64,000 bases of DNA from Malurus cyaneus samueli. Its lineage: Eukaryota > Chordata > Aves > Passeriformes > Maluridae. The stretch covers positions 31,750,185-31,814,184 of the forward strand of contig CM019220.1 in assembly GCA_009741485.1 (NCBI GenBank), in the 5' to 3' direction. Positions 13,666-24,020 of this stretch are shown here, piece by piece. Every line of letters begins with the position of its first letter. The stretch's first letter is position 1. The translations under genes were made by a program, and so were the position numbers. The notes beneath the pieces were generated by a model. That model did not search any database. It was not told the origin of the DNA and saw only the letters and a list, made by a program, of their open reading frames with translations.

Positions 13666-14905
13666 TATTAGTCTTGTCAAATTTAACCCAGTAAATATGT
13701 AACCTTACTATAAAACCCCCTTTAATCAGCTAACACGCGTAATTGCTGCTTGTCAGGGCAGGGGCAATGTGCTCAACATTCATTTTTGTCTGTGCTGTTA
13801 AGCAGGACATTATTCTCCACCTCTCTAATGACAGCAGCAGAAAGAGCTGGTGACAGCTTGATCAACTGCCTAATGAGATCCGGAAAGCTGAATTACAGTA
13901 ACCTAGCTAAATGATAAAGCCAAAACAAACTGAAGGATTTCCCAATCCAGTCTGACTTTACTGTTCTTTTACGACTCCTTGACCACCCGCTTTGGCCACA
14001 CCACTGGGGATGCCTGTGGTATTTGAACACTTCCTTTGGAGAGGGAGCTCTTCAAGCTGTTTTGCCCACCAGAGAAGATGTTTGAGGAAGAGCTCAGGGA
14101 ACATGTCTACACTGGCACTAAACCCAGATGGCTTCTTTGAAATGGGTATTTCTGGGATTGTGCTACTGGATATGAACCCTGTACATGAACTCAAGAAGAA
14201 GCAGGTGTAGACCTTACAATTTTCCTTCTAAAACCCATGTACATTACAAAACAGAGCCTGCAGTACTAAATTAGTAACCATGTCCACTCATTTACATAGA
14301 TTTTTACAAGTGACTCAAGTAATGCATCAGAAGCTAGTGAGATCTGACAGCATCTAAGCTAAGCCCAGACTCAGCCCTCAACTTACTAAACCCTTTTGCA
14401 AGGAACTGGTTTGGTAAACCACTGTCCTATTTTGCTGTATGGTTTAATCATTTTCAGGCTGCCCTGCCCCTCTGATCTGTTAAACAAAGCAAATGTCTCT
14501 GTGTCTCACAGCCTCCTCCTCTCAGTCCTTGAGAAGCTCTTGCCTGTTTTTCACAGCCACGATTGTAATTTGAGACCTGCAGGTCTCCTTCTCTGATGTC
14601 TCATTTCACTAGTGGCTGTAGCTCACCCCAACACTTCAGAAGAAAATACAGAAAAGTGCAGTCTAGTTGTGTCACAGACCTTGGATTTTATATAAACGTA
14701 TGAATTTAAAAGCCATCTAATACTGTTCACATCTCAGTTGATGGCAGAAACTTTCAGACTAAGCTAAGACTGATAACTATGCTTGGTGCTTTTAAAAAAG
14801 CCCAAACATACAAAGCTACATGATCTTTCTGACGGATGGAAAAAATTTCAGAGGGGTGGGAAAGGTTGTGCCATCTCACCATCATAATTCACCATGATTG
14901 CATGA

Positions 14906-14908
<3 letters not shown>

Positions 14909-14936
<28 letters not shown>
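14909..14936. repeat. Poly(A) tract, 28 bases
   Basis: This is an uninterrupted run of 28 A followed by CAAAAAACTAAAAA. I looked upstream for a retrocopied gene that could explain it as a tail and recognised none. It is treated as a simple repeat. Confidence 0.95.
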
Positions 14937-14937
<1 letters not shown>

Positions 14938-15712
14938 AAAAAACTAAAAAGGGAAACTAAAAAAGGAAGCAGGCTGTTCCCAAAAGCCTGCCATACGGCT
15001 TTCACTAAGAGTTTTGCATGGGGAAGTCCAGGACTCTTCTGCTTGCAGAACTTTATGTAGAGTTCAGAATCCCTCCTCCTCTGGGGTGAGATGACAGTTT
15101 CTCTATGTTATCTGCAACATCTCACAGACCAACAGAAACTATACCATAAACAGGAACCTGCCCAAGGGGAATTCAGTCCTAGTGCACTGAGCTAAAACGA
15201 TGGCTGGCAGAGAGCTTTAAGCCATGGGGGAAATGGTGATGTTAACAAAAAAGATGGATACACCTTTCTAGATCCCAGTCATGTGCCTGCACAGATTATT
15301 TCAGCTTCTTTAAACACAGGCAGGATCTTGAGGAAGTAACCAGAGACAGGGGAGGGAAAAGCAGTAAATTCTGAGCCACCCACGGCACCTGCCCTCCTGC
15401 TTTGAATTAGCCAGCTCTATGGTCTGCACTTCCAACCTGACTGGGCTAAAACTGAGACTGCACTGGTCCTGCCCCTCCAGGCTTCAACATAAAGTTACCT
15501 GCACAATTAGACTAAGGCAAGCTGGATTTTCAACAGTCTCTGTTATAACCTAATTCCAACTTCTAACTTGTAAGCTGGTTATCTTGTAAAATTCAGAAGG
15601 TGAAATCCATATGGGCATAAGCACCAGATGAAACACAGGAAACATCTCATCCCTATTCATGCCATAGTAGTATGTAGACCACGGAGCAGACTGCCAGTGT
15701 CTGATGTATTCC

Positions 15713-15747
15713 AGTTCCTGAAATTCTAGTTCCTGAACTGAAATTCT
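15713..15747. repeat. Imperfect tandem duplication
   Basis: AGTTCCTGAAATTCT (15713-15727) is followed at once by AGTTCCTGAACTGAAATTCT (15728-15747), the same unit with a 5-base insertion. It is a local duplication with no evident function. Confidence 0.8.
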
Positions 15748-16464
15748 CATCCCTGGAACCGTTTGGGTCCTAAAAGCATTTTAAGTAATTTTATTTCTGT
15801 CTCTACAGGAAGAAAGAAAACAAAACAACTCCAAGTCATATTAAATATTTGAAGAGAATTCTGCAAACCAAGAACAAGACATTTCTAATCTAGGTCATCT
15901 TATAAAGACATTAGTGTCACCATGCTAAATTTCTGCTCTCCTGAGACAGAGCTGCCACTAGTTAACTCACTGCACTGACACAGATTCTGAGAAAAGCCCC
16001 AGGAAATGTTTTAGGCTGACTTCTGCGAAGAAAGAAAAACACACATCACATTTTTAAATGGCTGCACCCAGCCCTGCCAGCCCGCTCAGTTTTGGATAAT
16101 GGAACTACAAAACACAGCTTGCTCTTGTAGGAAGTAACAACTGATAACATGCCAGCCTTTTTGCAGTTTTTCACTGTAGTGCTATATCACTCCAGCTTTC
16201 ATTCAGCTTTCTGTATTAAGAGAGCCTACTTTGGCTGCAGTGCACTCTGAGTTTGCTAAGCAGTGTTTAACAGAGATAAGGGGGAAGCAAATCACAGGGG
16301 GACGTCACTCCCCAGCCTCCTGCCACACCCGACTCAGGCTGGATATGTGCAGTAATCTTCAATCCCAAACCAGCATTACCCTTGCTGTGCAAATCCTGTG
16401 TTTTTCCATCTCCACAAAATGCCATGCTTTTCTTATTGATCAAGTTCCCTTTCTCCCTCAGCAA

Positions 16465-16690
16465 TACAGAATCACAGAATGGTTTGGATTGGAAGGGACC
16501 TTGAAGGCCACGTCATTGCAACCTCCCTGCCATGGGCAAGGAACCTGTCACCAGACCAGGTTGCTCAGAGCCCCATCCAGCCTGGCTCTGAACACTTCCT
16601 GGGATGGGGCATCCACAGCTTCTCTGGGCTGCTTGTTCCAGCACCTCACCACCCTCCTGAATTACTTTACTGGATCCTTCCTGCCAAGCT
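16465..16690 (-). mobile_element. CR1 LINE 3' fragment, minus orientation
   Basis: On the plus strand it opens CAGAATCACAGAATGG, continues TTGGAAGGGACC and includes CCCATCCAGCCTGGCTCTGA and GGGGCATCCACAGCTTCTCT. This is the reverse complement of the well-known 3' end of avian CR1 elements. The element is therefore on the minus strand, with its 3' end at the left. It is severely 5' truncated, as most CR1 copies are, and the right end is diverged beyond about 16,650, so that border is approximate. A 169-codon open frame (16231-16740) runs over it and is not a gene. It supports an avian or other sauropsid source. Confidence 0.93.
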
Positions 16691-19600
16691 TCCTGAAGGC
16701 CAGGATAGCACAGGAGGGGAAGAGGCTCAGAAAGCTATGATTTTGTGGCACTGAATCAATGCTGCTAAAGGTAAGTCAGTAACAGACATTGGAAAGTAAA
16801 GAGGAATAGAATAAATACTGTGTTCTGCCTCATTTGCTACAAATATCAGCACTTGTAGCTATCCAAACAAACAAGCTCTCTGACCTGTGTCCTCTATAGG
16901 TTCCCTCCTTGCTACAGTCTGAGAGACACAGATCCCACCTTTCCAGAGCAATGTCACTTGAAAAGGATTCATCCTATGCATACAATACAGCAGCATTAAG
17001 TGGAAAAAAAAAGGACAGACTACTTGCTCACTGCAACAAGTAACGGGTTTTTTAACTATGAAGAATTATATTTGTTTTTGAAAACAGATAAAAGTAGAAT
17101 AGCCAGGTTTAGGGCTACTGAAAACCAAGTCCTGAAGTGCAGGGTGTAAGGAAAGCTCACCATGTGTACAGATTGAACTCAGACCTGTCCTGCTTACCAA
17201 ATGTGCACCCATTAATTATTATTTGTATGATCAGCACCAATGCACTGTGACTCAGGGCTGACAGTGGAATGCTCTCTTGCTTGTATCATGAAACATGACT
17301 CAGTTTTCATGCCTTCATGAAGAACTGTCACATACCTCAGCTCAAAAAAAAAAAAATCTGACATGGCCTGTCATAAAGGTGAAGCAGTTTTCCTAGCATA
17401 AGAACAATTCCCAGTGCTGCACCCATAAGCCTCAACTGGAAATTCAGAAACAACCTATTGAAAAAAAGATTAAGAAATTTATGTATTAAAGATCACATAG
17501 CTTTAAAACATAAGCAAACTCTTTAGAGCTATCAAGGCTGGATTCACAAAAACAATGGTATCCAGCATCCAGAATGATCACTTCAAACCATTCCATACTG
17601 ATTTTAAAACTCTGCTTCTACAAAGTACAGAATTACACCCTGAATTACAGTCTTCAAGTAATGCCTGAAGCTTGTCCTGTGATGGTGGGGTGTCTGCACA
17701 CCTCTGCTTGGAGTTTATTTTAGAGTCTAATTTGCACTGTTTTATAAAGTAATTTAAGAAAATGTGGTAAGAAATTGTTTTTCAGTCAGAAAGCCAGTTG
17801 TCCTATTCATTTTTCCTAATCATTTATCACAAATACTGCTGCTCAAACACCCTCACATGTTTAAAATGTAATCAAGATGTTGTGAAGAAATGAACAAATA
17901 CCAAGTCTGTTTGCATGATGAGGGGGAAAAAAAGCCCCACTGAGCAAGCTGGAAGTTCCTGAAGCCTATAAGGGTGTAATTTTGCTGGTTAACAGCAGAT
18001 TGGAATTGTATTACCTAAAGCTGATTAAAGCTGACAGCAAATTAAATGGTGCATTTACAAACTTCCACCAACAACTACAATGAAATCCATAAATCAGAAG
18101 AAACGAGCAGATCTGTGCTTCTGCTATTTTGTTCTGCCAAACCCATTGCAGGTATCTCAGGCCATGAAGATCTCCCTTGTGATAGTTCAGCATCTCAGCA
18201 GAAGCCACCTGAACTGACACATCTCCATTTCCAAACTGGGGCTCAGAGCCACCACGCTTTGGAGACAGCAACATTTTTTCATCCCTCAAAGCCCTTCATA
18301 AAGGTGGATCCCAACTACACAGACCAAGAAACAAGCACAGAGAAGCAAGCATAAAATTGTTATAGGACTCATTTTCCTTTCAGGTATTTTCAGGTCTTAT
18401 GCTTTTAACATTTGCAAAGGACTGAAGATATTTCTCCTATTTTTTTGTTGAGTGATAGCATTATTAAATTTCCTAAGTTATTTAGCATTTATAGAAGAAT
18501 TTGAGATAAGATCTATAAATTAACTCCCATCACCTTAACAAACGGAATTACAAGGAGCAAGGAAAAAAAAATGTTTGTGCTCTCCTCATCATCCTGTTCC
18601 ACCCACAAAAGGCACTTATGTTAATAGAGAACCTGGCATTCATAAACCTGTATGGCATCACAGCACTGGGGTCACATCTGCATTCCCACCATTCATTAAA
18701 AAAAACAAGAATTTCAAAATCCCTGTTTGCACTTGCTCTCTGTGATGACTTGTTCACTCCCAGTTGTCTTCTTTCTCATATGGAAGCAAGGGTTGAATCT
18801 GTGGATATCAGTCCCGGTCCTTTTGCAAGGTAGGTGCCACAAAATCAAGTCAAGGCTGTATGAAAAGTGCCACCTAACTCTGAATCTGGTTGCAAAACCA
18901 AAGATGTGAATGCACACACTTAAAACACTTCTGCTTAAAGGCTCTCCCTCAGGGCACCAACTGGACACAAAGATTTATAATGGGAAAACACATCAAGTGT
19001 CTGCAAACCACATTCATATGATGAGGCAGAATTCACTACAGGGGAGTTTCACAGCTCCGACACTGTAGACAGGGTAGAGAAGGAGATGAAGGACAGAGAA
19101 CACCAAGCTGTTCAGACTCCTCATCCTATGTGGACACAGAGCATCCTGGTTACATCAGAGGAACCTGTGGGAGTTGAGAGCCCAGCTATGTTAATCACAG
19201 CTCATCAAAAGCCAGGAGAGAAGACCCAGGCACTGAGGAAACAAAGATGAATTGCTTTAGGGAATCTTTATGCACACACAGTTCCTACTGCCAAGATAAC
19301 ACTTTATTTCTGTAACCTTCATCTGGACTCCTTGGGCACCACTGCTTGTTCCCACACTGGCCTGTGCTTTGAAAACCCAGCGAGGGAGAGCTGAGTGGCC
19401 CAGGCACTTGTCTTTCCTTCCTTCCTAAGCAGCTGGCATTAGTCATGAAATAGGTCCAATAAAGGAACCAGATCAGTGATTATTCCCTTTCTAGCACTGC
19501 TGTCTCATATCACACCAAACATGCCACCAATACCCTCCGTTACAGAGATGGCTCAATAACTAACATAACGCTGGGGGAAAATTCTCCTCCTGCCCCTGCA

Positions 19601-19807
19601 CCCCATGGAAATGGCTCAGAAATGACAGCAGAGTGCCAAGGTGGTCTGTAGCCCCAACACCCACAGCTTATGGGGTTCATCACTCAGTTACCAAGCACCA
19701 CAGCTATCAGCTGCCCAGTATCTCCAGAGGACAACACACATCCCTTATCTAAACAGACAGCAGTAGGTCAGAGAAACAACCAACCATTTTTTACACCCAC
19801 AGAACAC
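16691..19807. other. Intronic stretch without recognised features
   Basis: This is unique AT-rich intron. Open frames up to about 102 codons (18046-18354, plus) and their opposite-strand shadows match nothing known to me. There is a short A13 run near 17344. I see no transposon or RNA gene. Confidence 0.65.
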
Positions 19808-19896
19808 AGAAAGGAAACAAGGAAAGAAGGAAATAAGGAAGGAAACAAGGAATAAAGGAAACAAAGAAACAGGGAATCAAGGAAGGAAGGAAGGAA
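19808..19896. repeat. GGAA-rich microsatellite
   Basis: About 90 bases are built from GGAA, GGAAA and related units on the plus strand, such as AAGGAAGGAAGGAAGG, with interruptions. It is purine-only over most of its length. GGAA microsatellites can bind ETS-family factors, but the interruptions here make this only a possibility. Confidence 0.9.
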
Positions 19897-22800
19897 AAGA
19901 ATAGGCAATTTTATCATGCTATAGATATAGAAGATGAAAAGCAAAGTACAAAACAGAAGAAATAGATACTGATTTTAATGTCCAAAATTAACAACTTTTA
20001 ACCATGAGTTGTTTTTTTTTGCAGCTGTATCTCACACAGCTATGGATGCAGCAGTATTTCCAGGCTCAGAGTGTAGTTCTGGAAGCATTACATTGTACAC
20101 TGTTTGGGCACCAGGACACGTCCAACATAAGAGTCTGGCTGTAAGCACAACTGCACTGCCACTGGTGATCCCTGAAAGCCATCCCAAGCTGCAGGTAACT
20201 CTCTGCAGCCTCCCTCTGACATGGAATTCACTGATAAAGTCCCTCTGTTGGAATAGAAGGGTTAACTAATCTCTTTAAAGAGCTATAATTAGTCCAAGAA
20301 GAAAGTCAATTCTGTCTTCCTGATTTAGGGACAGTGAGTGCCAGGAGTCTGAGCACACAAGCAGAGAGGGCAGATACACACAGCTTTCAAAAGCAAGTCT
20401 GCTCTGACACCTGAATTTATATGAGTGACACAGGCTGATTTGCCTTCAGTAATTTTGTTTATAAAGTATAATCCTTTACTGTTTTTTGTTTGCTTTGGGT
20501 TTTAAATCTGTCTAGGAAAACCATATTATGCCACACTCAACTCTTCTGCATCAGTGCTGCTTGAATTTTAAATGGAGATGATTCTCTTTTTTCCTTTTTC
20601 AAAGGCCAAGGAAGTCTATTATTACACAATTACAGTAAGTGGATTCTAAATAAGACCTTCAAAAATTAGCAGTTACTGTAGTTGATATATACAGCCTGCT
20701 TTGTCAATCTAGTTGAATAAAACATTAAAATGCAATACTGGGTGAGTTTCACAACGCTTTTTTTCCCCAATGTAAATTTAATTTCATTTATCAGTTCAGC
20801 CTCAAGTCAGGAGTTCAAAATTTAGTTCCTATATTTAATTATGTTTTCTTTTCATTATGGCCTTTTCCAGATAAATGTTTAATCAGGGTGTTCATTGTAA
20901 TATAAAAATTACTAGAGTGAAAATATTGAAGTAGTAATGCTCTCATCTTTATACACAACATCATACGTTAAATTCTAGAAGGTTGATTAAAAAAGGGCAA
21001 TGATGTCACTGAATGAAGAACTCAATAATAAGCCCTCAAGGAGAAAATGAGCTAAATAGTGGTAAAAATTAACAACCAGAGCATGAAAGCATCATACTTT
21101 TTAGAGAGTATCAGGGAGCCATTCATGCTTTAATAAGATGTAATGAAAACAAAATAATAAATTTAAGTTCAATGCATCCCAACTTCACCCGTATGATACC
21201 AATAACTATCCATGTGCCGGGTTTGGAGGTGGAATTACAGGTCCACCTAAGAGCAGTATCAGAACCATTACCTGGCCCCATCACTTGTGCGCCAGGACAG
21301 AGACTAGAAATCTAGTCTTTGTTATTCCAGTACAAAAATCACAATTCGTCATGACCCCACACTCTTCTGTTCCGTAAGAGTGCAAGGAAGGACTAAAACT
21401 TGTTTTTGAAAATGTTTGTGTGCAAGCTGAGTGATAACAAGCATTGCTCCTGCTGTCCTCACTGTAACCAATCTCTCACTTTGCATTTACCCACAATTAA
21501 TCACTTTGTTTTCTACTATAATTCAAAATAAAACTTGCTATAGACCAAACATCTTGGTTACTAGAAAAGAGGCAAATTTACTGTAAAACCTGCTGAATGA
21601 AAATTATATATTTCCTACGTATTTCCAGGAAGTACTTCCTGGCTATGACTGTGCAACATGTATATTCTCTGCCCTAGTTTTGTCTCATGTGCAGTTCTGG
21701 TTTTTGCACCTCTTTTTCTGTGCTGTAGTCACTGGTGAGGCCATTTCTTCCTACAGAAATTACTCATTTTTAATGGGCACCATCAGTCTTCTATAACTGC
21801 CTTTGGTTATTGTGAGCAGACCAAACTTCTAAGGCTTCTTTTTCCTAGGTCTTGTAGAGGCATGTTATTCATCAAACCCTATCTACAGAGGAAGTTTCTT
21901 TCTAAACTAGGTAGGAGGTAGCTGCTTTTCTTCATAAAGCATGAGTTATCACTCTGATTTTTCAGATTTTTTTTTTTTCTATTGCCAACCGGCAAATAGG
22001 TTTTGGACTTTTAAACTGGATGCAGCCACATAAATCTTCCGAAAATACCTAACACTAATTGTATTTTTAGACAAGGCTCTCTAGGAAATGCTGCAAGTTT
22101 TTGTTATCTGTCAACATCATCCATTTAGTAGCCTAAAGTATGTGTAGCTTCAAGTTTTTCTACCTTGTCTTCTGGGCTTCCCAGAAATTAAAGCAGAGAG
22201 CTTGTCCACTTTAAATTGAGAGCTGTCAGCTCACAGTCACACACACTGAAGCTGTTATGAAAGTTCAGTCACCTTAACTTTCATGGACTTGAAAAGATAA
22301 AGACTGAAACCTCCAATTTAGGAACTGCCTCTGTTCTGGAGATTTGAACTGCCAGAATGTTTCAGCATTCTTTTTTCCCAGGTCAAAAACTCATTTTGTC
22401 TTAGCCAGGATGGGGGAGAGCTGTGACAGCCTAAGATGCTGATGTCCCCAAGCACCTAGTGCGCACCTCTCTAGCAGCAGAGACATCAGAACAAGGCACA
22501 TGCCACACCTGCAGCCTCTCAGCCACCTGCAGCACAGCAAAGCTGTCCTGGGACAAGGGACAGTCCCCCCCATATCTGCTCTGTAGCCAGCAGCTTCCCC
22601 ACAGACTCCTCCGACACCCACAAGGGTTATAGAAAACAATTCTGAGGAGCTGCATCCTACTCTCCAGGAGGCAGTGAGTATTTTTTGGCAGGTCTGAGTC
22701 TCAGCAGCTCAAGGAGCAGCCCAGCACATACCAGCACTAGTGTGCAGGATGAGGGAGGAATGCAGGGCAAGGAGCAAGGAAGGGCCAGGCCCATCCCTTC

Positions 22801-23149
22801 CAGCCAGCCAGCACATCAACTCACTGCTGATGTGAAACCTTCAGGCTGTGCCAGCAGGGACAAGCTTTTGCTAGTGTGACAACAGCACTGGCAACCCATC
22901 TCTTCTATTCTCACTGGTCTTGGGCCAAAATCCACCAGAAAAATGTTTAAGGCAAGCCACAAACGTGTAGCTGAAAGGGAGGAATTCCTTATTACAATCA
23001 AATCTGCCAGAACTTGTCCATCTATAATGTTGTGGATTAAGGTTTCTCCTTTTGTTTCCTTTCTTAGAGGAATTTGTTTCCCATTTTTGTTGCTGGGATA
23101 CACTGATTGCCAGGTCATTCTTTTGACTGCTGGATGATTGGGGAAGACA
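19897..23149. other. Intronic stretch; GC-richer patch at 22.43-22.88 kb
   Basis: Most of this is AT-rich unique intron, with a small inverted repeat at 21301-21318 (AGACTAGA, AA, TCTAGTCT). From about 22,430 to 22,880 the sequence is clearly GC-richer, with many CAGC and CCAC words. It lies just before the LTR-like block, so an older repeat is possible, but I cannot name a family. No coding exon is recognised. Confidence 0.55.
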
Positions 23150-24020
23150 AAGGAGGGTGCTAGGCCCTAGGTGGGGCCAAAGGGTCTCCCTGGCACTCCC
23201 CCTGCCTGGCAGGTTTTTTTCCTCTCTTTGGAGAGAGGGAAGTTCTCGAGGGAGTTTTGGGCTGGGGAGGGCATGCGGTGTGTGTGTTGTGTTGTGTGTG
23301 GGGCGGGGGTAGCTTTACTTCCTGCCCTGCTTGGCTCAGGGGAGACGGTGGACTGCTGCGCAGAACCAGCGTCCTGCCATCAGTTCCTGTTTGCTGCACT
23401 GTGATCTTCTGCCCCTGGGCCTTGCCGGGGACCCTTGAAATTCCTGCTGCAGTGGTTGAGTTCTGCTACATCCCATCCGCAGCCGAGCGATTCTGCTTGT
23501 CTTTTTACCCATCTGGCCGTTCTGGGGTTTCTTGCTGTCCCAGAGGAGCAAGAAGATCAGCGTTTTTCTGCTGTGAGTTTGCAGAGGATTTTTTAATCCA
23601 TCCACCTCTGCTGGTTTGTATCTGTGCCATTGGCCACGCGGGAGATCTGAACCAGCCGGGACCCGCCCACAGCGCCCCCTGCAGCCACCGGGGAATCATC
23701 GCACCCGCCCTGCCCGGCCGGGAGCCAACAGCGCCCCTGCTGACTGGGACTGGAACTGCACCAAAGGGGAGGGTGTGTGTATATCTGTGTGAGGCTGTCA
23801 ATGGGTTTGTGGCTGGGTTGGTTGTTGCTATCCTTGTTGTTACTTGTTTCACCTTGTTATACATATTGGTAAAAACTGTTATTCCCGTTTTCCCATATTC
23901 TTGCCTGAAAGTCTGTGATTTTCAAAGCTATAATAATTCTGAGGGAAGGGGGGTCATATCCACCACTCCAAGGGGGGTCCCTGCCTTCATTGGCAAGCAC
24001 CTGTCTTTCAAACCAAGACA
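23150..24020 (+). mobile_element. LTR-like block of an avian endogenous retrovirus
   Basis: This is an isolated GC- and CpG-rich block of about 870 bases inside AT-rich intron. Its right part resembles LTRs common in songbird genomes: ACTGTTATTCCCGTTTTCCC, then ATAATAATTCTGAGGGA, a short G-rich stretch and an end near AAACCAAGACA at 24010-24020. I read it as a solo LTR or LTR fragment on the plus strand, perhaps of an ERVL-type family. The family name is uncertain. The left border is set where composition changes, and I could not find a clean target-site duplication. No retroviral gag, pol or env coding sequence lies beside it. The 273-codon frame at 23257-24078 has no recognisable domain order and is treated as a by-product of GC richness. 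Confidence 0.5.
23671..23687 (-). promoter_or_regulatory. CTCF-like motif inside the LTR-like block
   Basis: AGCGCCCCCTGCAGCCA on the plus strand is TGGCTGCAGGGGGCGCT on the minus strand. The core AGGGGGCGCT agrees fully with the vertebrate CTCF consensus, and the flank is a tolerated variant. Flanking bases are also GC-rich. Occupancy cannot be judged from sequence. Confidence 0.4.

Larger units (their letters stand above)
12660..16465. other. Intronic stretch, possible conserved block at 13.3-13.96 kb
   Basis: Apart from the palindrome at 13652 and the poly(A) tract at 14909, I see no repeat or gene. The part from about 13,300 to 13,960 is rich in TAAT and AATTA-type cores, lacks simple repeats apart from one T tract, and reads like a conserved regulatory element, though this is only an impression. 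The open frames, up to about 106 codons, are not recognisable. Confidence 0.5.

Noticed and set aside
16231..16740. 169-codon plus-strand ORF
   Set aside because: Its second half is the reverse strand of a CR1 LINE fragment, and the rest is unique intron with no known protein similarity.
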